The notes under the pieces were generated by a model. The model had not been told where the DNA came from, made no database searches, and was given only the letters and a program-made list of their open reading frames with translations. From Parelaphostrongylus tenuis (Eukaryota; Nematoda; Chromadorea; Rhabditida; Metastrongylidae): DNA of 64,000 nt. The stretch covers positions 20,853 through 84,852 of the forward strand of contig JAHQIW010000857.1 of NCBI GenBank assembly GCA_019055375.1, in the 5' to 3' direction. Positions 56,101 through 63,894 of this stretch are shown piece by piece. How positions within the stretch are numbered: the stretch's first letter is position 1; every line of letters starts with the position of its first letter. The position numbers and the translations under genes are program-made.

Positions 56101-57350
56101 ATTCTAAAGACCATACTTTATATGAAGTTTGAAGGAAAAACTCTCGACATTGATCAATGCCTGAGGGATGCCCTATGCATTTAATTCCAATCGTACCATC
56201 ATAATGATGATCTTTTATGTATATCTGGCCTTTACAATGACTCGCAGTGATCTACTGATGTATTGAGTCTCTGCTGTTATCCCAAACAAGACCAGTACCA
56301 ATGTGCCCATCCTGCAGGAATGGAGGGATTGGTGATCCTTCAACGTGGGATCACATCATCGTTCATCGACTGATCGACACGTTTGTGTTGCAGAGCACTT
56401 TGACCACTGCGCCATACGCGCTCCTGGGTACTTACTAATGGGTGATGTGTCAGGCCTGGGTTGACGAGAGATGGGTTCCATTATTCCAGGTGATCCGCAA
56501 TTCCCTCTAGTGCATTCCCCACTTAACTGATTTCAGTTGGAATTATATGCATGATATAACTTGCGTACACATCAGCGAGTGTATATATGGTAAAAAAATG
56601 TAAAGCCCTCAACATTGGGCAATCCCTGAGGGATGCGCCATGCATTTAATTCCGTTCGTACCATCGTAGAGATGATGTTTTATGCATATTTGGCCTACAA
56701 TGACTCGCAGTGGCCTACCAGTGTATCTACTCGCGTGAAATGATGAAAGCTCAATGAACTATTAAGGCTGGATTGAAGAGTCGAAGATGTACACGCATAC
56801 GTCGTAGGCACCCCTAACCACTGCGCCATATGAGCTAGCCTCGCACTTACAGCGGAGAAGGACAATGCCAAACATAACTGCGAAAACAATCCAGAATTAA
56901 TAAATGTTTTCGATGTTAATTTGCGCTTCAAAATAGAACTTTCAAGAAAAAATCCTAGAACTTTTTGCTTAACTCTAGACTTAGAAAATTTTCCACTTAC
57001 TTTTTTATCTCAGGGCTGCATATGGACTTCGTTATAGCGACACTTCCATCAAAAGTACCATAGACAGAAAACGGAGTCCGATCCACTAAATCTCTGGAAG
57101 TAATCCGATGAGCCGGATCACCGTCAGTCAAGTCTAATGACTCGACCTTGTATGATAAATTCCGGGACATATTTGGGTGTAAGATGTCGTGAAGCTGCAG
57201 AATTAAACAAATTATACGAGCGAGCGTTACAATGTCGAAGAGTCGATTGAAAAAGAACGGACCTCGACTCGTCCTCGGGCGTCTGAAGTGAAAATCTCAA
57301 TGGTCCTTTCGTTGATATAGCGAACTTGTGTGGAGACGGTGGGAAGTAGC
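46747..57350 (-). CDS. MIOS: MIOS-like WD-repeat protein (GATOR2 subunit), multi-exon, partial
   Basis: Exons in transcript order: 57259-57350, 57001-57194, 56008-56103, possibly 54684-54745, 53996-54127 (or to 54116), 53830-53923, 50368-50496, 47032-47132, 46747-46903. Lengths and phases agree at most junctions: 92 nt phase 1 to 0, 194 nt 0 to 2, 96 nt 2 to 2, 94 nt 2 to 0, 129 nt 0 to 0, 101 nt 0 to 2, 157 nt 2 to 0. From memory of the family, the product follows MIOS in order: YFPPSPHKFAIST near the N-terminus, IRMFDIR then HIFAAFNGEELHIYDN (MIOS: FDLR then a WD-like YEGQVAIWD strand), LNSMRWNPYMP, and DLRLTRYREL leading into the alpha-solenoid. MIOS acts in GATOR2 on lysosomes, relaying amino-acid sufficiency to TORC1. 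The start exon and most of the solenoid are not found. Introns carry SINEs and family D elements. An alternative is another SEA-complex WD protein. Confidence 0.66.
47240..47920. mobile_element. family D-related fragments
   Basis: Contains two successive left-arm-like segments (47255-47350 and 47385-47500, both with CATTCGATAG) and a right part near 47.77-47.90 kb. Rearranged; limits are approximate. Confidence 0.4.
48170..48990. mobile_element. family D element
   Basis: Left arm 48170-48330 (TTGTAACGATGTAGCACTC) and right arm 48840-48990 (GCTACAGTGTTATGAAAGGG). Contains a nine-G run near 48.68 kb. In an intron of the MIOS-like gene. Confidence 0.65.
49430..50090. mobile_element. family D element
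   Basis: Left arm about 49430-49560 and right arm 49955-50090, with the same paired landmarks as the other copies. In an intron of the MIOS-like gene. Confidence 0.55.
50368..50496 (-). CDS. MIOS-like gene, single-blade exon
   Basis: The exon is 129 bases (43 codons, phase 0 at both ends), with acceptor CTGTCTCCTTAG and donor GTGAGTATC. It reads LNSMRWNPYMPYELFLHFR and then SSSILRC, matching the MIOS blade with the trypt-x-Pro turn and the Ser-Asn-Ile-Ile-Arg strand. Phase 0 fits the preceding exon with either of its two possible donors. Confidence 0.65.
50740..50758. repeat. C homopolymer run
   Basis: About 18 consecutive C. A similar C run lies near 51.6 kb and a nine-G run near 48.68 kb, all within introns of the MIOS-like gene. 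Confidence 0.85.
51175..52080. mobile_element. family D element, full length
   Basis: It has the same long terminal inverted repeats as the copy at 41.8 kb (left arm to about 51.345 kb, right arm from 51.895 kb), with the shared GGGGCTG...CCACGTC core in both arms. It contains an 18-base C run near 51.6 kb. It lies in an intron of the MIOS-like gene. Confidence 0.75.
52290..52480 (+). repeat. dispersed repeat F
   Basis: Contains CTGGCATTCAATTCGTCTCC and CGTAGAATACTTGTCGGGC; a family B head (GGCTGTGGCCAAATGGCTAG) follows at 52.62 kb. Confidence 0.45.
52675..52885 (-). mobile_element. family A SINE, head lost
   Basis: Tail GGATAAAGGATAAAGCTCG and the middle of the body are clear; it stops before the tRNA-like part. 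It lies beside a family B head at 52.61 kb. Confidence 0.65.
53028..53786. mobile_element. family D element, well-defined ends
   Basis: The outer ends are TCTGGCGACAAAT on the left and ATTTGTCGCCAGA on the right, the clearest termini of the family in this window. The inverted arms run inward about 150 bp, both with CATTCGAAAG. It is 44 bases from a MIOS-like exon. Confidence 0.75.
53830..54127 (-). CDS. MIOS-like gene, two adjacent exons (FDIR and IYDN blades)
   Basis: Two exons, 53996-54127 and 53830-53923, are separated by a 72-base intron (donor GTATTTTATG, acceptor GATTTTTAG). The first reads LLLSTVDSIRMFDIRC, the second HIFAAFNGEELHIYDNRQLF. This is the best match to MIOS, where an FDLR strand is followed by a YEGQVAIWDLR-type strand. 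An unspliced 151-residue open frame also crosses both exons, but splicing gives the better product. A family D element (53028-53786) ends 44 bases beyond the last exon base. Confidence 0.7.
54171..54412 (+). mobile_element. family B SINE
   Basis: Head GCTGGTCGAATGGCCGACTA, 3' end GGGATCCGTGCAGTAAAATG then TGATGACGG. It begins about 45 bases upstream of a MIOS-like exon, on the opposite strand. Confidence 0.6.
54880..55315. mobile_element. palindromic mariner 5'-end dimer (second type)
   Basis: The left arm starts TTGATATCGTTCAATTGTGC; the right arm ends GCGCAATTGAACGATACCAA. Both arms encode the helix-turn-helix; the minus arm gives NDTVAEMTARKWFVKFKGGE. The C-terminal half is absent. It lies in an intron of the MIOS-like gene. 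Confidence 0.7.
55405..55682 (-). mobile_element. family A SINE
   Basis: Tail AAGGATAAAACGGCAAAGC; head ending CGCACGATACGCGCCC on the plus strand. Intronic in the MIOS-like gene. Confidence 0.7.
56008..56103 (-). CDS. MIOS-like gene, third exon
   Basis: The exon opens after TGGTCTTTAG and closes at GTGAGTG. Joined in phase 2 to the previous exon it reads KISVLKIWQANEPIQL then DNGLLAVTNF, a WD-repeat strand pair. A family A SINE copy begins 27 bases beyond the acceptor (upstream intron) and another lies in the downstream intron. Confidence 0.55.
56130..56425 (-). mobile_element. family A SINE
   Basis: Complete copy; tail side GAAGGAAAAACTCTCGAC, head ACCACTGCGCCATACGCGC. Contains a GATGATCTTTTATG insertion shared with the copy at 56597. 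Confidence 0.7.
56597..56838 (-). mobile_element. family A SINE
   Basis: Shares a subfamily-specific change with the 56130 copy (ACCATCGTAGAGATGATG) and has an internal replacement near 56.74 kb; head ACCACTGCGCCATATGAGC. Confidence 0.65.
57001..57194 (-). CDS. MIOS-like gene, second exon
   Basis: The acceptor is TTTAATTCTGCAG and the donor is GTAAGTGG. Only one of three frames is open across all 194 bases. The product ends in DRTPFSVYGTFDGSVAIT, a typical WD-repeat strand pattern (small residue, aspartate-glycine turn, Val-Ala-Ile strand) equivalent to the MIOS segment before its second blade. Confidence 0.6.
57259..57350 (-). CDS. MIOS-like gene, first supported exon (N-terminal beta-propeller)
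   Basis: The acceptor reads TCTATCAACGTCAG. The exon gives 30 codons beginning YFPPSPHKFAISTKGP, which resembles the MIOS start (a tryptophan/proline/histidine stretch followed by two beta strands). The donor GTTCTT is weak but is the only in-frame phase 0 choice, leaving a 64-base intron before the exon at 57194. The initiator methionine lies upstream and was not identified; beyond 57.55 kb there are SINE and (TA)n sequences. Confidence 0.5.
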
Positions 57351-57564
57351 CTGACGTTGATAGAAATAATAACAATATACAAGAGAAACACCAGAAGACC
57401 ATCCAATACTACACAAAGTAGCTTTGTTTACTGAGTGACATGAGGGGATACCTGTTTGGATATATTGAGAAAAGAACGCTTTCTCTTCAAATAACTACTA
57501 AAAACCAACAAGGATCTTTTTATTTACCTCCTTAAGGAGTGGAATGAGGTTTGAAATATATATA

Positions 57565-57719
57565 TATATCCGATAATGCTAAATGATATGCAAAAATCAG
57601 AACCTCAAAGGGGAATCGAACACGTATTCCACCCTAATCGAGAACGCATGTTAACCAATTGCGGGATCGGAGCTCGATTCCCGTCCGAGGTTCAACTTTT
57701 ACATAACACTCAACATTAT

Positions 57720-57722
<3 letters not shown>
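57565..57722. mobile_element. family C SINE, two fused inverted pieces
   Basis: A minus copy (57565-57660, ATCCGATAATGCTAAATGAT) meets a plus 3' piece (57660-57722, GATTCCCGTCCGAGGTTC, ending CACTCAACATTATCG), followed by a (TA)n tract to 57766. Confidence 0.65.

Positions 57723-57766
<44 letters not shown>
57721..57766. repeat. (TA)n microsatellite
   Basis: About 22 uninterrupted TA units directly after the fused family C copies. Confidence 0.9.
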
Positions 57767-57770
<4 letters not shown>

Positions 57771-57944
57771 CATCATGCCACTGCTAAAAGCGGTTGAACA
57801 GAAAGAATCTTTGCTGTCTATATGTATTCAACATATGTCGATAAAACTAAGTTCAACGCCATTGTGTGCTTGTCAGGTCAAACCGTTCACGATCCGTTGC
57901 AGAAAGAATCAATACATTATATTGCATAATGAGTGATAGCAGAA

Positions 57945-58055
57945 CAACAGCATCGCCAGTGCATTGGGTTAGCGCATGCTCCTGGAAGGGTGAGGTGCGA
58001 GTTGGATTCCAACCTGAGGTTTGAAGCATTGCATATCACTCAACATTATCTAATA
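57945..58055 (+). mobile_element. family C SINE
   Basis: Head CAGTGCATTGGGTTAGCGC, B-box GAGTTGGATTCCAACC, tail ATATCACTCAACATTATC. Confidence 0.7.
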
Positions 58056-58274
58056 TATGCTTAGCTATCAACATAATGATAAGGGTTCCTCTATACGCTC
58101 ATGAACAACTATAAGAGCACAGCGCTGATATTTGTCCCTAAAAAATCGAGAGCTAACGGTTTCGGCGATCTTAGAGAAATTGACAGAACTTCGTGCAAGC
58201 TTCATCTGAAGAAAAAAAAAACAACAGTTTGTGCAATACTTCTCGCTACTTTTTTGGCATCGGGCGGGGATTTT

Positions 58275-59045
58275 CGAAAAAGAAAAATTTTTTGCTGGAC
58301 AAAGACTTTCTCTTATACTTTCGCTAATCATTCGAAAGCTTAGGTCTTGAAGAATTCAAAATGTGCTTGTCTATCAAAAAGCCTTCTTATGGCACTGTAG
58401 CAGAGACAATGTGTTCACACACGTGTATTTCTAGCAGGACAGAACTCTTCCTTTAGATTTTGGCTATTCGTTCAATAGCGATTTCAAAGCTGAGCATTTT
58501 TCCCCGTAATATCGCTTTCATGCACTTCTAAGTCGCGCATTGATAGTCGGATGGCGTGGAGTGACTGTGGATCGATGACGTGACCGATCGATCGCAAAGC
58601 ATGCGAACTGTACTATTGAGGACTCTTTCTGCGTTAAGAAAAAAAGGTAGACGAAAGTTTTTTTGAGTTTGCTACTCCAAGACTTCCTCTGAATGTTCAT
58701 ATGCTTTTCGTGCAAGGCATAGCCGGCTTGGATTTAGGCTTACAAGCGAGTTATATTTTGCTATGTAAAATAAAACGCCTAACCCAACAAAAGGATAGGA
58801 CGAAGTCCACTATGTGGCACCCTAAAATCTCTACGAAACAAAGGACGAATTTTCACGACTAACGAATATCCGCGTGATAACGCGAGAAGCGAGTGAAAGA
58901 CAATTTTATTCTCATTGCTTAAGCGCTGTGAAGAAAGTCTCTATATAACCATGAACAATTTTGTATTCTCTGATATTTAAGCTTTTCAATGATTACTAAT
59001 AGTAGGGTGGGAAACCTCCGCTCAGTAAAAGAAATATCGTTAGAA
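58275..59045. mobile_element. family D element
   Basis: Left arm 58275-58425 (GCTGGACAAAGACTTTCTC, CATTCGAAAGCTTAGG) and right arm 58885-59045. It lies downstream of the stop of the 59-61.6 kb gene. Confidence 0.6.
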
Positions 59046-59097
59046 ATCATCACCCAAAAACAGAAAAGCACCTATTTTTCATTACTCATAACAAGGT

Positions 59098-61571
59098 TCA
59101 GTGATAGTAGGCGGTATATCGAATTGTTTCACTGAACCAAGAATTGTTCAAAAAGGCCAACGAGGTTCCAAAAACACCTTGGATAGCTTCGAACTTCGCT
59201 TACCACATCAACATCTACCTCTTATTGATCGATAAAACACAGGATGGATCTATCGATTGCATGATGCTTAAATATTGGAAGAGCAAACACATAAATCAGC
59301 TAAACACTCTCCAGAAACACTTAAAATTATACATTCCATGCTCATTGTCATACTCCCTGTTCAGCTCTAGCAAAGATCGGCGATCATTTGAAATATCACA
59401 GCCCCTGGACCAGAACTCTTTCATCAACCGTTCCTTTAGCGGTGGTAGGATGTTATAACTATACATCCAATAATGCTGGGTGATATCCAAAACATCAAAC
59501 CTTGTTCGAGAGTTGAAACCGTGCTTCATCGTTACCGTGGATACTTTCTAACCATATGTGCTTACCAGGATAAACTGCCGCCGGTCGCCCTAACAGAATC
59601 GAAAACTTATGTAGCAGAAAGAGTGATAGAAGAAGAGGAGGCCCAGTAGCGCGGTAGCTAACACGCACCCCGGAATGGGAGAGACATGGAGTTCAACTCC
59701 TGTTCGAGGTTCAGATTTTGCACATTTTTCAACGTTATTGGATATAGCTAGGCTGGGGAAAACGTTTTGAAAAAATGCTTGTAACTATTCGGGATGTCGG
59801 CCATTTTTTGTGTTTTTGGGCTCATTTGTGAGGCCGCCTTCTCCAGCGCTAATTGATATATAATTTGTACAGTTATTTCAAGAGGAGTTGACACGCGAGC
59901 AAATTAGGTTGTTGATGATGCAGGAATGGCTGTTGGGTTCAAATGCGACGGTGGCAAGTGAACGCATCAATCTGACTTGACGCGAAGAAACAGTTGACAA
60001 AAGCACGGTGTACAGGTGTTCCAAAAAGTGCTTCGAATTGAAGGGGAACACCTTGACTATTGGATTTCTCTTTGTTCGGGTGTAACCACGTGCATAAATA
60101 AATGTTTTGCAAGCATTTTCTCGGAAGTTTTCTCCCAACCTATTACATTCACTGTACCTCAAAAATCAGCAAATTTAATCAAAACTCACAGCTCATGACG
60201 ATAGCGCTGAGGACGGTTCTTGATCTCCGGCAGGTCACCACCACCCACAGAATGAAATCTACTTGCACCTCGTTCCCAACTGATTGAATACTTTATGAGA
60301 ATAAAGTAACTGGACAAAATCAGAAACGAGCAGGCGGATATTGATTACCGTTGATTTGTTGTCGATCGCCGTAACTCACGGTGATGAGCTCCATCTGGAC
60401 CGGGTTCATTCGATAGATGGCTCTTCGTTGACTTGGTGGATCTGAACTCTTTGAATACGCCAATCTTATGACTTATCAAGTAAGAAAAGGTTCTGTTCCG
60501 TTTCGCAGCACAGAATGAGAGGAGGACCGATTCATTTCGTTGGCCAATAAACTTTTATAAGGGTGTAAGTAATCACTCGGATGCTTAAATCTCTCGCTAG
60601 CACGGTATAAGGTCGTTTTCCGAAAAAAAAAACCTTTTATAACGCTATAAAATTCCAAATAGAGCACAATTTTACTATTATGTCGCTGGAAGCACGAAAG
60701 TCGTATGATCACATAGAGGAAATCTTGTAGTGTCAGATCACTGCGCTCAATCTGAAGTTTCTTTCAGAGCAGAGGAACAGATGCTGATTGAACAATAAAA
60801 ATCGCATTTTACATGTGATCCGTCGAAGCGCCATCGATCGACGGCCATGTGGAAACCGCGGCATACCCTGCGTCCCGCCCCTCCCCACCCCGTGAATTAG
60901 CCAAAAAACACATGCTCACTTATGCGAATCAGTCGAATTTCCAGAAAATCAGCATCGCTTTGAAATTGTAAATCTTACGCTATCGACTGATTATAATAGA
61001 TGAAAGAAAGAGCTCTCAACTACAAGAAATATGTGCGTGTGAAACACTAATGTTTTCCCATCGCTGAAGCGCCATAGAAAGACTTTTTGGACTAAACGCT
61101 ATGTTCCGCATAGCCAGAGATTTCAGCTTTCAAACGAGTGATAGCACTCTTATGAAAAGTTCTTGTTCAACGAAAGAGATCGGCTTTTAATCCAGTGCTA
61201 GTAAACGGTAAAGAACAGAAAAATTTTCTAGTGCTAAAAAGACTACCAATTCTTCTGAAAATCAAAATAACAAAAGTAATGTTGATGAAAAAATGAACAA
61301 AAATAAAAGGGAAAATAACGGTAACAAAAAGGTGCTTTTACTTCAGAATACGATTTATTCTGGTTGATCTGACAAGATGATTACCTCCTCTGTCCTTCAT
61401 TACTTTCGCCATTCACTAAGGATTTTGTATCGAGACAACAGCCACGAACATTCCCTTCGAGATGTCCGCTTTTCGTTCGTAACCAGTCGAAACTGAGGGC
61501 CTCTCGTAGCATTCGAGAACGAAAATTCATTTTGATCGATCGACAACGAATCGAATAAGTCACGAACAAAA
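59098..61571 (-). CDS. unidentified gene, six-exon chain all in phase 2, partial
   Basis: Exons 61404-61571, 60190-60309, 59333-59458, 59219-59266 and 59098-59131 each begin and end in phase 2 and join without a stop; the last ends in TGA. A further upstream exon must exist. Acceptors include TTTCTGATTTTGTCCAG and TTGGTTCAG; donors include GTAATG, GTGAGT and GTATAAT. The product reads FVRDLFDSLSIDQNEFSF, then WLLSRYKILSEWRNYFILI, SVGGGDLPEIKNRPQRYRH, then ILPPLKERLMKEFWSRGCDI. I do not recognise it. The exon at 61.4-61.6 kb has a second open frame starting MNFRSRMLREALSFDWLR with a donor four codons later, also phase 2. The introns contain a mariner derivative, a family D element and a SINE pair. 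Confidence 0.52.
59333..59458 (-). CDS. internal exon next to a family C SINE
   Basis: It reads YNILPPLKERLMKEFWSRGC, then SNDRRSLLELNREYDNEHG. The acceptor dinucleotide (59459-59460) lies directly at the tail end of a minus-oriented family C SINE (59462-59560). The donor is GTATAATTT. The plus-strand frame over the same bases is also open but has no splice support. Confidence 0.55.
59462..59560 (-). mobile_element. family C SINE at a splice acceptor
   Basis: The plus strand starts ACATCCAATAATGCTGGGTG (tail) and continues to a diverged head. Its tail end adjoins the acceptor of exon 59333-59458. Confidence 0.7.
59638..59755 (+). mobile_element. family C SINE
   Basis: Head CCCAGTAGCGCGGTAGCTAA, B-box GAGTTCAACTCCTG, tail TTCAACGTTATTGGATATA. 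It is about 80 bases from an inverted copy at 59462-59560. Confidence 0.75.
59748..60146 (+). mobile_element. mariner internal-deletion derivative
   Basis: The left end is GGCTGGGGAAAACGTTTTG and the right end GTTTTCTCCCAACCTATT. It keeps the 5' untranslated region, the helix-turn-helix start (ELTREQIRLLMMQEWLLGSN, read through the sequence) and a short C-terminal piece. It is about 400 bp, shorter than the copy at 41.1 kb but with the same design. It sits in an intron of the 59-61.6 kb gene. Confidence 0.75.
60190..60309 (-). CDS. well-supported internal exon, 120 bases
   Basis: The acceptor TTTCTGATTTTGTCCAG and the donor GTGAGTTTT are both near consensus. The frame with phase 2 at both ends gives YFILIKYSISWERGASRFHS and then GGGDLPEIKNRPQRYRHEL. 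It lies just outside the end of the mariner derivative at 59.75-60.15 kb. Confidence 0.6.
60500..61190. mobile_element. family D element
   Basis: Left arm 60520-60680 and right arm 61060-61190 share the ATAACGCTATAAAATTC / GCGCCATAGAAAG landmarks. In an intron of the 59-61.6 kb gene. Confidence 0.6.
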
Positions 61572-62059
61572 CTGATTGGGTAGAGAGCGACAAAAGAAAA
61601 TAACGGGTTATTGGAAAAAATAGCGGATTAAAGCCTATGAAAGATGAAGGCCTTTGAGTGAAGCAATAACGACTGATTCACTCGGCAACAGTCCCAATTC
61701 GCAACGAAGTTCGCAGTGTTATCGATCCGAAATTATAGGACGTCTCATAAGAGACCTAATAATGGCTAAATCTAATCAATAAATAAAAATATACCGAGAA
61801 AATGGCATAAAACTAAATTCACAAAACGACTGGTTAAAATGTGCTCCACGGTTGATCTCAATTGAAAATGTTTTACGGTATAATCTAGTGGGTTTAGAGC
61901 ACGTAAACTGCCAACTTCTACGGTATTGAGGATTGATCTAGTTAAGCTGGCATCTCTATCCAAAAGGCAGAACTATTCTTCTGCTGTTACTGTTCGATAG
62001 TGGATAAAACTGAGTCATTCAGCTTTGCACTCAAGACAGAGCAAGCATAGAAAGCTGAA

Positions 62060-62280
62060 AGGATGGAAGGATGAAAGGATGAAACTGGGCATATCCGACT
62101 TTTACTCGCGGTGGCATAGCAATCTATCAATTCCGTGCTATAATCCTAGTAGCCAAATCTGGAGCCAATGCACCTACACTGGAGGAAAGGAAGACTCGGT
62201 GGGTCTTGAGAGCGCGATCGAACCATTGACCACGTGTGTGTCGCAGAGTACCTCTACCCACTGCGCCACACGCGCTCTTT
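62060..62280 (-). mobile_element. family A SINE, internally deleted
   Basis: The tail is a GGATGAAAGGATGAAA-type repeat, the middle is shortened, and the head CTGCGCCACACGCGCTC is intact. Confidence 0.7.
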
Positions 62281-62467
62281 TGTAAGCAGATATTGGTATT
62301 GAAGTCAATTAGACCGACAGTCATTGGATATATATAACTGACATGTTTTACCGCTCTTATCGTAGTATAATAATGATATAGATGTTTATGCATGAATGGT
62401 CGAGTGCTTACCTTACTTATCCGTTGAGAGTTGGTTGATGACAGTTTCGATACCCTGTATCACACGA

Positions 62468-62575
62468 AGGCCTCCGTAGGATAGCGGTTAGCACGCGCTC
62501 CGAGTGGAGCAAAACGCGGGTTCAATTCTCGCTTGAGTTTCAGAGTTATGCATTTCACTCAGTATTATTAGATGA
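62468..62575 (+). mobile_element. family C SINE, best tRNA-like copy
   Basis: The head GCCTCCGTAGGATAGCGGTT, loop and CGCGGGTTCAATTCTCGC strongly resemble a valine tRNA, followed by the family tail TTTCACTCAGTATTATTAGA. No acceptor stem closes, so it is a tRNA-derived element, not a tRNA gene. Confidence 0.75.
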
Positions 62576-62724
62576 ATGGTTGCGTAACATCTTAAATCTG
62601 CTAAACGAGCTTTAGGATAGAAACTTTTCACAAATATGGCTTTTTGTGGTTTTGAAAGATCTTTTACAAAGTGTGGTTGTTCAACAAATACACTGGAGAA
62701 TAGGATATGATCACAGGTGATCAC

Positions 62725-63087
62725 TCAAAATGATTTCCTCAAAAATTCATGACGGGGGTTGTCATTTGTGAACGCTGTAGGCAATTCGCTTTCGGAGAAG
62801 AAACGGTGAGGAACATGAACAGTGAGAAAAGATGTTGTAGTCATATACTGTGTTATGTCTCCATGGCGTTCACTTTCAATAAAGTGTGGTTGGATACTTA
62901 AAAAGACTAATTCGGACGTTTTAGAGATTTTGTAACGCCACTGGCTCACGTAAGTTTCGCAAGTCTCGCTCGCCTCGTCATAGCCACACGCCCCTAGCCT
63001 CTTTACACAATAGGAAAGGAGAGGCGCCGAATGGTAAGACCTGCGAAGTGAAATCTTACCTGGTTTTTTCAGGAGTCGATGGCACAT
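62725..63087 (-). CDS. 120-codon open frame, possible terminal exon
   Basis: The frame runs from ATG at 63087 to TGA at 62725. The second half reads like coding sequence (ETCETYVSQWRYKISKTSEL, then FIESERHGDITQYMTTTS). A perfect donor (GTAAGA) follows codon 9 and a TTCGCAG acceptor comes only 19 bases after the donor, too close for an intron, so splicing here is unclear. It lies between the 63.5 kb open frame and the 59-61.6 kb gene on the same strand. Confidence 0.3.
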   Translation of the reverse strand: MCHRLLKKPGKISLRRSYHSAPLLSYCVKRLGACGYDEASETCETYVSQWRYKISKTSELVFLSIQPHFIESERHGDITQYMTTTSFLTVHVPHRFFSESELPTAFTNDNPRHEFLRKSF

Positions 63088-63504
63088 TGGATGTCATTTA
63101 TGATATAGACACTGTTCTCTGTTCGATTGTTTTCAAAAACCTAGTTTTTTAAAATTTCGATATACTCAGAAAGGCGAAACAAAACCTCGAAACGGCCAAA
63201 TCAGCCCCTGTGGACATGATAGAGTTCTAAAAAACAAGGTTTATAAAAGCAGTCCAATTGGATGGAACAATGTGTTAGAATAATTGTTAGTGGACCAAAC
63301 AGTTGAGACCAACATGTTCGAAACGACTTCACATTACTTGGAAAACCTGTACGGAAGGCTGTCGAGTTGCTGGCATTGGATGCAACGCCGAACGATTCGT
63401 GTTTCTTGTGCTTGTAACCTATGAACCCAACATTTTCTCATACAGCTGATGTAGGGTATGAGTTGAAGAAGCTCAAAATACCGCAATTAGCTTTTCTCGT
63501 TGGA

Positions 63505-63894
63505 TCAAACAAACAGTTGTGTCGTACACTGAATAACGAAGCTACTTAATGCCAATGGTTGCTGTTGCTTCACTAAAATTTCTCTAGCTGTAGTAATCAC
63601 TTTGGCGGAAATGTTGTGATCATGACTCATATTCGCAGGTTGTAGAAATATGAAAAGTTCAATATGATGCCGTATAGGCGTGCACCTTGACGTAGAGAAT
63701 ATTTCTGCATCAATCATAGCTACAGCCCGATCCACAAATGGGGAATGAGAGCTAGCCATGACCCAAAGAATTAAGAGACACCTATAAGAAACTACGTTCA
63801 TGAAGACAATCGAATAGAATACGGCTTCTAGCTCTCTCACAGATAGCAATTTCACGCCTTCCATGATTCTCAGAATTGTGCCTCTACTAACCAT
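63505..63894 (-). CDS. 129-codon open frame with a membrane-like segment
   Basis: One of the longest open frames in the window. It begins ATG at 63894 and reads MEGVKLLSVRELEAVFYSIV, then SYRCLLILWVMASSHSPF, and ends TTQLFV before TGA. Hydrophobic stretches near residues 25-50 and 85-95 suggest membrane association. It may be an exon of a chemoreceptor-like or other membrane protein, but I do not recognise it. A possible internal acceptor (TTTCTTATAG) would shorten it. Confidence 0.35.
   Translation of the reverse strand: MVSRGTILRIMEGVKLLSVRELEAVFYSIVFMNVVSYRCLLILWVMASSHSPFVDRAVAMIDAEIFSTSRCTPIRHHIELFIFLQPANMSHDHNISAKVITTAREILVKQQQPLALSSFVIQCTTQLFV

Noticed and set aside
62468..62535. A valine tRNA gene
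   Set aside because: The D and T arms are tRNA-like, but the acceptor stem does not close and the same sequence recurs with a shared SINE tail.
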